From Trichostrongylus colubriformis (taxonomy: Eukaryota > Nematoda > Chromadorea > Rhabditida > Trichostrongylidae), in the NCBI GenBank assembly GCA_963978905.1, contig OZ022258.1:35153282-35217281 (forward strand): a stretch of 64,000 bases of DNA. Direction: 5' to 3'. This document shows positions 44,351-56,600 of the stretch, piece by piece. The notes beneath the pieces were generated by a model. That model saw nothing but the letters and a program-made list of their open reading frames with translations. It had not been told where the DNA came from and did not search any database. Positions within the stretch are counted from its first letter, which is position 1; every line of letters starts with the position of its first letter. A program made the position numbers and the translations under genes.

Positions 44351-45903
44351 AACTTCAAAACTTAAACTACATGCTACGTGGCATTAATCAATGTGTAACA
44401 TACGGACACAACCATTTGGTAGGGTAGTCACCCACTATAACAACAAAGGTTTGCACCTTTAGTTTAGAATGTACACGGTAAGTGGACGGTAAAATGAACA
44501 CAGGACTTCTACAAGTCACTTAGCACCTCACCTTGCATCTCCTAGCCCTGCCAGTAGGGTAACCGTGTTTGATTGCTTCCACCGGGTATTGACCTTTAAG
44601 CTGGAGAAAAATGCATATGTACAAGGAGAAAAGGTGATAGTGTATAAACAAAGAGGTCATTCGTAGAGCTTGCAGTAGCACTTCACAAACCAAGCTCTCA
44701 AGTTTATTATCAGTCACCCAATCGCGCCGCACATGTGTGCCTTAAAATATTCTCTTTGTCAATGAACTAATACATCAGGAGTAAACAAACACCTCACTCG
44801 TCTCAAGGGAACCAGTTAATAGGGTAGAGCTCTCATACCTGTACTTGACGAAGTGTCTCTCTTTTTCCTATTACTTTGAGAAAAGTCCCACAAAAGGTAT
44901 TTATGCAGGTTCGAGGAAAACAGAGTTCGATGAGAGTTGACCTCTTTTCGTAAGTGTTGTTTTTCAGAATCTTCCAGGCTTACACTGCAACATCCCCTCC
45001 ACAATTCTTCCCCTCACGTCTCAGCGACCCACATCTTCACCTCTATTCTCGACACTCCCTCTAGCATTAGCCTCTCAGCATCCTGCAGCTTCAGCTCCAG
45101 CTTCCACTTTCCTTCCAGAAGTGATCCCCATCAGCCCGCAATTTTAAACTTTTCTGTTTATGTCTACTAGCTCGCCAAACCCCTGTTCCTTTACACCTAC
45201 ACCTACACCCCCACCTTCACCTCACGCATCTAATCACGCCCTATGAACTTATTTCCCCAGAGGCTAGTGAGATGTTTGTTTATCCCCAATGTACTGATTA
45301 GCTGACAGGAAGAATATTCTTGAGAGCACATGCGTGGCGCGATCATGGGTCACTGGTAATAAACTGGAGAGTTTTGTATCAATGAAGTGTTACTGCAAAC
45401 TACGGTACGGAAGAACTTCTCTATTTATACACTTTTAAGGCACAGCCAGAAGGTGCGAGGTGAAGTGTGATGTGACCCCAGTAGTTCTGTAATTACCTTA
45501 CCGTACGCTCACCGTATACTTTCTGAACTAAAGATTTTCACCCAGCAACATTGAGCTTAGTGGTAACCGCGCAGGATTCAAGTTAGTAAACGGGATGCAC
45601 CGACACCAAGCGCAGTAGACAAAGCTTAGTCGGTGACCGAGACTGTATGACGCAGTGGAGGTCGTAAACCTGTGGCAATCTGGGAAGGACCGCACTTCGA
45701 ACGTGGTAGATTGAGCTGTGGGAGCAAGGTAGTCCTCGGTATTACGACGCGGGCGTCTGCACACCACTTCTATCGTTATAATGTCCCGTGGATGCGCCAC
45801 GCGCCGCGACATCACCTAAATAATCAACTCTGTTCATCGTAAGAAGGTTCGCGCGGCGCACAGCTGGGTGCAAAGCATGCGCATGTGCAGCTCTTCTATT
45901 ATA
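44351..45903. other. Intergenic, simple-sequence patches
   Basis: CTACACCTACACC-type simple repeats lie near 45192-45225. No gene or known element is recognised. Confidence 0.4.
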
Positions 45904-46565
45904 TTAGGTTGGCAACTAAGTAATTGCGGATTTTTAAATACTGCTTTTTCCCTTCGAACTGCTTTCCAGCAATCTCTTCTGTACATACACATGTAATACA
46001 AGTCCACGCGCATCTATAGGTATTATTGTCTTCCATCTCCCGGATAACCCTTTTCGGCAAAATAAACATATCAACGGTCAACCTCATTTTCAATACAAAA
46101 ATTATAAAAAGATTTTTCTTTGAATGGCGTTAGACAGGGAAAGGAAAAGGTGATAATCCGATGGAGCAAGATCAGGGCTACAAGGTGGATGGGGCAGCAA
46201 TTTTTATCCAAGCTCGAGAATTTTTCGGCGAGTCATTTTCTCAATGGTGGTAAAAATTTTTAAAATTTTTTTTTTCAAAAAACTCTCGAGCTTGGTTAAA
46301 AATTGTTGCCTAATAGTTCTGATCTTTCTCCATCGGATTATCACCTTTCCCTTTCCCTGTTTAACGCCATTCAGAAAAAAAATTGGAATTGGAAATGAGG
46401 TGACTTTTGATATTTTTATTTTGCCGAAAAGGGTTATCCGGGAGATGGAAGACAACAGTACCTATAGATGCGTGTGGACTTGTACTACATATATATGTAC
46501 AGAAGAAATTTTGTGGAAAGCAGTTTTGAGGGAAAAAGCAGTATTTCTTAGTTGCCAACCTAATA
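45902..46565. mobile_element. Palindromic mariner derivative with TA target duplication
   Basis: The element 45904-46563 begins TTAGGTTGGCAACTAAGTAA and ends with its inverse, between TA dinucleotides. Each half carries the 3' end of a mariner transposase reading outward: minus strand at about 46090-46220 gives SPDLAPSDYHLF, the D34D third-aspartate block, and the plus half at 46310-46370 gives a decayed version, SDLSPSDYHLSLS. Both halves then read KRVIREMEDN.TYRC. It is an inverted duplication of one transposon end around an AT-rich centre (46220-46285). It is non-autonomous. Confidence 0.85.
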
Positions 46566-47410
46566 TAAGCCTTGTTGATCTTATCAATAAATCCACACCC
46601 TCACGCGGCGCGTTTCGTGCGCAGTCTCTCTGGCTCGCTGCCAGCAGTGGCCGTAGTGCTGTGCGCGCTTCCAATGCTTTGCTTGAATTACTATTTGACG
46701 AACTGCTGCTATTGACACATTTCACTGGCAATTATATTAGTCATTATGACGAGTTTGGTACGGGGTGGAGGAAGAGAAAGGAGGTGCGAGGTGGAAGAAC
46801 CGTTCCTAGCGTCAAAAATCCCCTCTTGCAGATAGGAAACTCTTCATCTCGAAACTCCTCCCTACTCCCTGACGTAAGTTGAAACTCAATTTCAATCTAA
46901 GTCAAGCTTGTTTCTTCCTTGTCAAGGGGAAGAGGTGTGAACTTCAACACGAGCCTAGGAAGGAGAAAGTGCTTCGGGTGAGTGAAACAATATCCTTATG
47001 CAAAAAGAGGTTTGTTGCGTGAAAAGTGTTTCATTCGCCCAGGGCTCCCCTAAGACTCATATCTCTTCGTTGGATAGCGTTTTCTATCTTAGGGTATAGA
47101 ACAATACTTCTTATTAGTTCGTACAGTTTGATGTATCCCCTTATCTAAGCCACAGATGAAGGTAGTGGTTCTTCTTCCAGCTAAGGCTTAGGCAAAAGCC
47201 TAGGCAAAAATAGCACCAACGGACGAGCGATCCTCCACTCCAACAACATCAGCACCAATGATTGTCGTATACGAACGCCAAATAACACGCTTGAAACTTT
47301 GATGTTTCTCAACTCCGCGGAGATAAAGCGCGCTAGGGCGCCCGAGAAGGTGCGCGCGCGACACGCGTCGCGTGAGGGTATGGATTTATCGTTGCGATCA
47401 GCCTTGTTCC
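46566..47410. mobile_element. Possible element with short inverted repeats
   Basis: AATAAATCCACACCCTCACG at about 46585 is inverted at about 47365-47395 (CGTGAGGGTATGGATTTATC), with further partial pairing outward (CCTTGTTGATC versus GATCAGCCTTGTT). It abuts the mariner palindrome. No transposase is seen and the class is unknown. Confidence 0.4.
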
Positions 47411-48240
47411 ACTTTCAGCGGTGTGTGCTCTTTTATGCAGTGTTCCTCTGTTAGCTGGCAACACCGGCATTTACACCTTTCAATGCTGGTTCCCTTTTTT
47501 CTTTTCCTTAAATTCGCTTCTCTTACCGTTGCTTGTTGCGGGCTCGGCAATAGAATGATACCCGATCCATTTAAGCCCTTTTGATAACTACGCATGGTCG
47601 ATTACTGTCCGACCACGAAAATCCTCTTCTTTCCTTCCTTATAAACCACTCATGTTTCTCCGCAGGATTTCACGTCTTGAATATGATCACCAGTCAATAG
47701 CGTCTGAGAACGCACTTGGGTTTCTGCCCTTCTAATCGACATCATCCTTGAATAAGGGTGCTTCATTGTTCCTTCACCCCCTTTTCGTTTCTCCATTCTC
47801 TTTTTTCCATCCAGTATTGCACGGAAGAGCCGCTTACTCATACTCAGGAGGTCTTATGAATAAACCAGAACCAATCGAGTCAAATGGAAGAATGATATTG
47901 CTAGTAGAATGATAATGTTGATCTGCCATGAACAACAACATTTGGGGCATATAAGCAGAATCAACCGGTAAAGTTTACTTCACTTTCCCTCGTCTGTTCC
48001 TCACGACTCAAGGCTGCACTGCAGTCACTGTACGACAGAGCACGAAGATGCCCCTGAAACACCTCAACACAGAAAACTTGTGCATCGGACCAGAGCGGAA
48101 CAGAAACAATAACTACGAAAGAAGGTCAGCTTGTCAGCAGTGTCTATAAAAAGGGACACTCTGCTAGCCGCAGTCAAAACCCCCAAAGAACACACTTTGG
48201 ATCGTAGTCAACACCTCAGTCGTTTGCGAAGATACTTCAA
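47411..48240. other. Intergenic, nothing recognised
   Basis: No conserved frame is seen. The right part may hold the leader or LTR of the BEL/Pao remnant that follows, but no LTR pair was identified. Confidence 0.35.
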
Positions 48241-51200
48241 CAAGAGATAATAAGGAGGTGAAAACAGGATTGCTGAAATTCACTCAAACAACAAAATCGG
48301 TCTCATTCTGAATAGCAATAAACACCTTAAATCGAAACGAGACCACTTCACCTGAGTCCGCAAAGGTGTGGCAAGGGGTAGGCAAAACGGCTAAATGATA
48401 GTTTGGATACCTGTCACTGCCTCTTATCAGGAAGCTGGAAATAGATAACCAATACAATGGCGAAAAACTAACAAACACAATCAACAATGCATTGTTCCAT
48501 ACATGCGTAACTCAAACGAGTTTTGAAAAGGTCTGTTATGCTGTTGTAGGCGCATTTGATTAGCTAGAAAAGCCACTGAAGGGAAACGAGAACCAACTCA
48601 TCTCGGAGCTGTTAGAAGGAGGCCAACTCATAGTGTTGGGATCTGAAGTCCTGCGAGCCCGACTTGAGATACAGAAAAAATAATTTACACATGAAGCCAT
48701 GTGCGAAAACACGACGGCTTGAATATAATTACAAAAAATCCCCACTCCAGTGTTCAGAGGAGAATGCTGGAAATAGGACAGTTTTTGGGAACTATTCCAC
48801 ACCACAAAGCGTCAACCCCCATTGTCAAATTTGCAAAAGTTCAAATACCTTTGTAAAGCTGTGATGTGAGAAGTCTGAAAATCCTCTGAAAAAAGCTATC
48901 AGGAAACGTCGGAAATCACCCGTTGGTTATAAAGCGCTTGCAAGAAAAGAATGGAAATGCATCTGCGAGATTTTCACCAACGCACGTGATCAAATGGAAG
49001 TATGCATAGTTAGCAGCTTAGACTTGACGATCGATGCAAACGTTTTGACAGGCTCTTATCCTTTCCGAGACGATTGGAAAGTGAAGGAGAGAACCTAAAA
49101 GTTTATGGCTTATGTCAACAATCCTGGCCAAGTTCAAGGATGATATACGGAAATGAGTCGAAGCGAAGGTATCCTTTTCTAGTGATCGATCAAACATGTA
49201 TATGAACAGGCAAATGGAATCTTTAGACGCAATTTTAAAACCAGAAGTAGAGATCGAAGGTCACATGAAAAGAAGTTTCTAACGGCAAGCACAAAGAAAC
49301 GTAAGAGGGGACCTACCGGGTACAAATAAAGCTAGAACACGAAAACCGTTTTGCACATATTGTAATTCACAAGAGCACTGGTCAACTTCATGTGAAAAAG
49401 TGAAGCATCTCAAGGAGAGAATGGACCACCTCGAGTAAAGTAATCGATGTCTGGGATGCGGAAGGCCGAATCATACATTCTATGAGTGCAAAGGAAAAGG
49501 ACGCATACATTGCGGAAAACGACAGCATAGTTCCACATGCTCGAAAAATTCAGAAGCAAACCCACTCTAACGCTGTACGACTCAAGCAAAACCAGAAAAA
49601 TAAAGAAATCGACACAAAACTTTGGATTGCGTGCTAAAACACCCTGTTCAGAGAACAGTTTCAAAACAGAAGATCCCATAGTTATAACTGTCAACAAAAA
49701 TTCAGGAAGGGTACAGACCAACTAGCAAAAGAAATTCTATTGCCAAGACAGAGAAAATCAACGATGAGACTCACCACATTTGGTACGGCAGAACAATGGG
49801 AAATACATGTCCAGTTTCATCCGTTACCTTTTTAGTTCAAGTAGGAACCAACACACGATTGAATTGTTCACTCATCACCCAATACTCCCAATGTTACACG
49901 TTTTGCTCTCGAAGAAGACAGCACTGAGTTTATTGAAAAACAGTGACACATGTATGCCCACTAATGAAAAAGGGCAACGTACAACTACGCATCCCAATAC
50001 ATAAGATGCGACCAATTGTGGAATTTTGGCAAATTTGAATTGAAACATTAAACTTCAATCTGCCATGCGGAATACTCCTGATACCTGGTATTCCGATACA
50101 TGGCTTCAGAACAAAAGTTGGCACAGAAATCGACAAATGCTAAACGAATTCCTGTAATCGTTCACATTACCAGTGCAAGTGATCAGATAGAATATTGGGA
50201 GCAGCACTGAGATCCGACTCCTAAGACAAGGGAGAAAACGAGGAGGGAAACACTGGAGCACGATGAGAAGGTGGGAATAAACGCTCGAGTTTTAAAAGGG
50301 TTTAATGGTACCATACAAAAGCGTAAGGAGGGTACTACGTGAAGCTCCATTCCAGCTCCAGTTACCAGTTAACAGAGCACTAGCATGAAGGCCACCCACA
50401 AACACCCTATAATAGTACACCAGTCACCTAGATCGTCTTCTACAACGATAACGTATTCGAAGAACAATTTAAGAAAGGAACTCCAGAGAAATAGATGGAT
50501 CATTCACCAACCACCAGAGGAAACTATCTCCCTCCTCATCTTCTGGTATTTCCACACTAAACGACCACTTTCGTGTCGTATTCGACGCATCGGAACAGTA
50601 CAAGAACTATCCATTTGGCATATTGCTGCGCTTTCGCACAGAAAGATATGAACTTCTCTCAGATGTTGGAAAAGCATTCCTGCAAAAACGCCCACAACAG
50701 CAGTACAGATACGTTACCTGATGTCTTTGAGTGAAGAACCAATATTTCCCCTTCTCCTCTTAGTACAACGATTATCTTCTGCTCAAAGCACCATGTAGGA
50801 AAAGAAGACCTGACAAACGAGATTCCGAGAAACCTGCATGTTGAGAACTGACTTGTTTGCTCAGACTCTCGAAAGGAAATCACTCAAAGATACGCCGGGT
50901 TGAAGCAATTTTCTCAAATATGCAAATAAGCTTACGTGAGTAATGATTCCACATCGTACAGAGCATCAAAGTTTGCCATCAGTCACTTGATAGAATACCC
51001 AAAGTGCTTGGAATATCATGGAATACAACGGCAGACTACGTCGAGTTAAAAATCGACACCGATAGAGATTGATTTGTCAGCAACCGCATCCTATCATAGC
51101 AACTTCCATCGATATACGATCTTCTTGGATGGTTCACTGGCTTTCTCCATCAATCTGCCTTTCTGCATTTCCTAACAGAGATAGCAGACGAGGTATGGAC

Positions 51201-51400
51201 AAGAGAGACCCAGTTTCTGATTACCTGCTTCTATTCTATTCACAAATGATTACAAAGGGAAATTGTGTTGACGCTCGCTTTCTGGAAGCGCCTATATATT
51301 CTCAATGCAGCGAAATACTACACATCCACATACCGCTTCATCCCAAGACTCATCTGCTTGTGCAGATCCCACTGACATTTATTTCACCTCCCTCATAACG
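48240..51400 (+). pseudogene. BEL/Pao LTR retrotransposon remnant (gag-pol)
   Basis: Gag region: FRGECWKWDSFWELFHTT-like text at about 48750-48820 followed by NLQKFKYL. Zinc knuckles at 49352-49545: CX2CX4HX4C (CTYCNSQEHWSTSC), a second (CLGCGRPNHTFYEC) and a partial third (CGKRQHSSTC). RT: FRVVFDASEQ (about 50567), GILLRFR, and motif A LLSDVGKAFLQKRPQQQYRY (about 50653-50715); then VLGISWNTTADYVELKID (about 51007-51060). Many frameshifts and stops, and large parts of protease, RT and integrase are missing or unreadable. A dead copy. The class is fixed by the double knuckle and the VVFDAS/SDVGKAFLQ RT text. Confidence 0.75.
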
Positions 51401-53150
51401 TCATGAGATGAATATAATTATTAGGATAGTAATTTAAGGAAAGATAATAATTTTTCATCATGATATGAAGAGACTATATGTAGCATGAAGACATATGAAC
51501 TTTGCAGTTTACGACGTTTTTCAAGAATGGAGTCTCATCGCTAGCGGACAGGGTTCAGGTGTACATCAAATATGGCGCTGTCTCTAGAAAATCTTAGTGC
51601 AGCCTCTATTGCGCTAAAGCTATCTGTGTAACTTCTTTCATGTCATCTTACTATTGCACCCGCAAGCCCATGGCAGCATCCCAGCTCTCCTTACAACAGC
51701 CGAAGCAACTGCCTGTACACCTCTCATGAGCTAGTGCTAGCGGTCTTTACCACCTACCGATGCACCTTGCACTTGCCGATCCTGGAGCACCAAAATCACA
51801 GAAGAATACAGCATTCTGTGCTTACCACATTCCAGTCAGTCGTTTTTTTGAAGACCAGGATCGAGTTTCATGCTTATCTGGCGAATTACATGGGGGCAAG
51901 TTTCCAACACTACAACAATAGTCGCCCCTCCTAGTACATCTTCGTTAGCGCTGTATCCATATTTGTAAGCTAGATGTAATGGGACTGGCAACTTGGGAGA
52001 GATCCCTGTCTAACTAGATAACTGTGTGATAATTCTCATTCAATTTTTCAATTTAAACGATTGAGCAATGATCATACTTTCGGTAACCGAGCGGTCGCCG
52101 TGCCTTAAGCACGAAAAGCGAAGAAAAAACATGAAAAATGAAAATCCGCAAAGAGCACTGATCGTTGGAAGAAGCAATGATCATATTAGCCTCAGTGGAA
52201 GCAGTCAGAGAGAAAGTTAAAGTGCCCACTTGAATTATTGTGTTCAGCTACTCAGTACGTCCACCCTCGATCACGAACGGGAATCACAGCCTGCCTGAGG
52301 AACTCACAAATCCACAATCTTTGGATGCATCATATCGTGTGGTTGAGAGAAGTTGTGTCAGTTAAAGGAACCGGAAGGGGTCCGAAACAAGAGGAAGATG
52401 CAAAGAAATGAGCATTTTGTGATGAGCACTCAAGGTTAGAAGCGATAAGAGGCGAAAAAATCCGGACTCAAAAGCGCGACGCTGCGGTGTGTATTCGCAT
52501 CCCATTCGCATCAGCGCATCCATTCCGAGTTGTCCGCTGTAGGAGACGGGCCGTAGGCCAACGCTAGTTGTAGCACCTGACTCTCAGCGCAGTGGAGTGG
52601 CCATTCCTAACTACATTAGCATTCATGTAAGTACATCTAGAAACAATATAAGAAAGAACAAAGTAAAAAGTAAAGGAAAAAACAAATTTATAATAGAAAC
52701 ATCTTCTTTTGGCACCATGCCAAGGCGTCAAATTGGCGAGTTTGTGCAATGGCGGCCACTTAGACTCGTCCACACTACGTCTGTTCTACCGTAAGCCAAA
52801 ATTACCCCCTTCTGGTGTCTTTAACGGCGCGACGACGAAACATCAGCGTGAGGGGGGTGGGGTCCACGAGGGCGAATTTCCGCGCGGCCGCGCGCAAAGA
52901 GCGGCATGGCGGGTGCGAGTGACAGTGGCAGGGCATGGCAGTCTTCAAGCGAGGCAGTGTGGCATGAGTGGAAAGCGCAGACGTGACGCAGTCACGCTCA
53001 GCCGGGCGACCAAGGGCAATCGATACGGCGAGTCGTACGGGGGTGCCGCGAATGCCCCCGCGAAGTCGAGACCACGTGGACCCCCCACCCGCGTGCGGGT
53101 AGCGATATGTGGTGTCGAGAGCGAGACATAATTATCGATTGGCGACCTTT
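51401..53150. other. Intergenic with GC-rich open frame 52709-53131
   Basis: A 140-codon plus-strand frame at 52709-53131 is very Arg/Gly/Ala-rich (RGRAQRAAWRVRVTVAGHGS) and lies in a strikingly GC-rich patch (52820-53110) within AT-rich flanks. It resembles no known protein, and the composition suggests a foreign or structural-RNA-like origin. The remainder shows nothing. Confidence 0.35.
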
Positions 53151-53199
53151 TTTTAGAGAGCTCTTTTATAATATAACAGAGGAGGAGTCATAGCTGTAT

Positions 53200-53236
53200 A
53201 TCGGAGATGGCTTGGGAATAACAGGTGTCGTAAGCT
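53200..53236 (+). rRNA. 5S rRNA, 3' fragment (unit 1)
   Basis: TCGGAGATGGCTTGGGAATA and CAGGTGTCGTAAGCT form the 3' end of a 5S gene, with the 5' part missing. It is followed by the same spacer as unit 2. Confidence 0.8.
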
Positions 53237-53336
53237 TTTGGTTTTTGGAGCTGAAATACACTCCTCTAGGTGTCTGATTGTTGTTGAAAGGTGTGGAAAA
53301 GGTGGAATAAATTCTCATTCCATAGGGCTTGAGTTC

Positions 53337-53451
53337 GCTTCCATACCACGTTGAAAGCACGCCGTCCCGTTCGATCTGGCGAGTTAAGCAACGTTGGGCC
53401 TGGTTAGTACTTGGATCGGAGACGGCTTGGGAATAACAGGTGTCGTAAGCT
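53337..53451 (+). rRNA. 5S rRNA gene (unit 2), near complete
   Basis: Matches nematode 5S rRNA along its length: CCATACCACGTTGAAAGCAC, CCGATCTGGC-like GTTCGATCTGGCGAGTTAAG, CAACGTTGGGCCTGGTTAGT, ACTTGGATCGGAGACGG, CTTGGGAATAACAGG, TGTCGTAAGCT. The 5' end reads GCTTCCATACC where unit 3 has GCTTACGGCCATACC, so about four bases are lost. The internal pol III control region is present. The repeat unit is about 215 bp with a short spacer and no spliced-leader gene in it. It may be a pseudogene because of the 5' deletion. Confidence 0.9.
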
Positions 53452-53552
53452 TTTGGTTTTTGGAGCTGAAATACAGTCCTCTAGGTGTCTGATTGTTGTT
53501 GAAAGATGTGGAAAAGGGTGGAATAAATTCTCATTTCATAGGACTTGAGTTC

Positions 53553-53608
53553 GCTTACGGCCATACCACGTTGAAAGCACGCCATCCCGTCCGATCTGGC
53601 AAGTTAAG
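53553..53608 (+). rRNA. 5S rRNA, 5' fragment (unit 3), truncated
   Basis: It has the full 5' end GCTTACGGCCATACCACG and GCCATCCCGTCCGATCTGGC, then stops after AAGTTAAG at 53608. The remaining half, including the box C region, is replaced by the foldback element that starts at 53620. The other half of the gene is not found beyond the element. Confidence 0.9.
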
Positions 53609-53619
53609 TACACCTTATA

Positions 53620-56600
53620 TATAAACCAGGAGTTTGGTGTGTTTGTAATGATGCTTGTCTCTCCACCCTGTGGTTCAATTATCCGAGTTTGAGGTACTTT
53701 CAAGATCCGACTCGATTTCTATCGTGGTCAGAAAAATTTTGGAAACCTCTCCTGACAGGAGAGAACAAGAGGGAGAAAATGGTTTCGAAACCCATTGTTT
53801 CGACGGAAAAATCTTTCGACTGGATATACAAAATGCCACTGTTTTGGCGGAAAAATCGATCGATTGGCCTGCATTGGATACACAATATACTCATTACTCT
53901 CCATATTAGTTCGATTTTGATTCTCCTGGTTTTTTTTTCAAGTTGGTTCTATTTTAGCATATTCTGAAATAATTTCGAAATTGTCCAGGATAGTTATTTC
54001 CATTCCAATTTCGGGAGGTTAACTCAGAATAGGGGATGTTTTAAAGTGATTTCTGTGCTGCCAAAGGGGTGAGAAAAAGTAATCCTCATAGTATCACATG
54101 GGAAACCCTCCCAGTAGTATAAACGGAAAATGTTTCATAATCCAGTTCCGCACAGGTGTCCCTTTATTACCCAAGTTTGAGGTCCGTTTAATATTCGACC
54201 CAATTCATGTTGTGGTCAACAAAATTTTGGAAACCTCTCCGGGAAGGAGAGAACAAGTGTGGATACGGAATTTCGAAAGCTGTTGCAATAAATTGAATCT
54301 GTCGCAACAAAACAGTTAGTATCCTCAAAATGCTCTATGAAGAAGCTGACTGTGTGTACATGTCCAACTCTGAGCAACATGTAGGAGTCCGTTCAGTTCA
54401 ACCACATTTTTGATAATTTCGAAACTTTTGAAAATCGTATTTATGCGAATTTCGAGGGCTAGTCTTCAGATAGACAGATGAAGCATTTTTTTGACGAACC
54501 ACTGCGCCACATAAACGCACAGAAGTGCGCTACACAGGTGTACTGTCGCAACAACTCAGTCAGTATCCTCAAAATGCACTATGAAGAAGCTGACTGTGTG
54601 TACATGTGCAACTCTGAACAATATGTAGGGGTCCGCTCAGTTCAACAACATTTGTGACAATTTCGAAAATTTTAAAAGTCGCTTTCATGCGAATTTAGAG
54701 GGCTAGCCTTCAGATAGACGGATGAAGCATTTTTTTGACGAACCACTGCGCCACATAAACGCACAGGAGGGCGCTGCACAGGTGTAATTCATAATCCAAT
54801 TTCGCACAGGTATACCTGTGCATAATTGGTTTAATTACGTTTGAGCCGGAAGGGAGAGAACAAGTATGGATACGAAATTTCGAAAACTGTTGCAATAAAT
54901 TGAATCTGTCGCAACAACTCCGTCAGTATCCTCAAAATGCTCTGTGAAGAAGCTGACTGCGTTTACACGAACAACTCTTAACAATATGTAGGATTCCGCT
55001 CAGTTCAACCACATTTTTGATAATTTCGAAATTTTTGAAACTATGAGGATTACTTTTCAATCAATATCGATAGGTGATGCGTGATGTTGTAGAATTTTAT
55101 TTTCGATGAGGGCACTTACTAAGCAGTATGGACCTTAAGCCTTTTCCGGCCTTCTGCACAAAAACCGATATTTTCAATCAATATCGATTGATCCAATCAA
55201 TATCGACATAGTCGACGTGCACTATGTACATCCCCTATCATCCCCCCAACGTAGGGTGCAATAGTTTGAGGCCAGAGGATTTCAACTTCTTGGGCATTCA
55301 CTCAACGATATGGTTAGAAGCCGTTATTAACCTTCCTCTCAAAATTCAATAACAGCTTAGGCTCCGTCTACCCTTTTAATTTGGTATATTTTTGTCATGG
55401 TTAAAATTGCTCAGCTTTTACCCGGTCCCCAGACCGCTATGAAGAGGAAGTACAATTTCTTACGAGTGAACACGACTTCACCTATTGCATGCTCCGCTCC
55501 TGAAGGCGAGATTCTCTTACCTGCGACAAACACCATAAACTCACCATCACTCCTTCCTCTTTTTGGCGACGTTCGGGCTCTTTTGGAACTACTTGTAGAA
55601 ATCTTCACATGAACACCGATTATTTTAACGCATGTCCCCCTAAGTGGACGGAGGATTTTCACATGGTCCATGTGCGCTCTTTACATCTCCTACTACCGTG
55701 AAAAGAAGTTTCTAACGGCAAGCGTTGAAAGCGTTGAAAGCGCAGTGGTTCGTCAAAAAAATGCTTCATCTGTCTATCTGAAGACTACCCCTCGAAATTC
55801 GCATAAATACGATTTTCAAAAATTCCGAAATTATCAAAAATGTGGTTGAACTGAGCGGACTCCTACATATTGCTCAGAGTTGTACGTGTACACGCAGTCA
55901 GCTTGTTCACAGAGCATTTTGAGGATACTGACGGAGTTGTTGCGACAGATTCAATTTATTGCAACAGTTTTCGAAATTCCGCATCCACACTTGTTCTCTC
56001 CCTGCCGGAGATGTTTCCGAAATTTCGTTGACCACAACATGAATTGGGTCGGATATTAAACGAACCTCAAACTTAGGTAATCAAACCAGTGATGCACAGG
56101 TATACCTGTGCGAAATTGGATTATGAATTACACCTGTGCAGCGCCCTCCTGTACGTTTATGTGGCGCAGTGGTTCGTCAAAAAAAATGCTTCATCTGTCT
56201 ATCTGAAGACTACCCCTCAAAATTCGCATAAATACGATTTTCAAAAATTTCGATATTATCAAAAGTGTGATTGATGAACGGACTCTTACATATTGTTCCG
56301 AGTTACACACAGTCAGCTTCTTCACACAGCATTTTGAGGATACTGACTGAGTTGTTGCGACAGATCCAATTTATTGCAACAGTTCTCGCAAGTCCGTATC
56401 CACACTTTTTCTCTCCTTTCCGGAGAGGTTTCCAGAATTTTGTTGACTACAACATTAATTGGGTGGGATATTAAACGGACCTCGAACTTAGGTAATTAAA
56501 CCAATGATGCACAGGTATACCTGTGCGAAATTGGATTATGAATTACATATGTGCAGCGCCCTCCTGTACGTTTATGTGGCGCAGTGGTTCGTCAAAAAAA

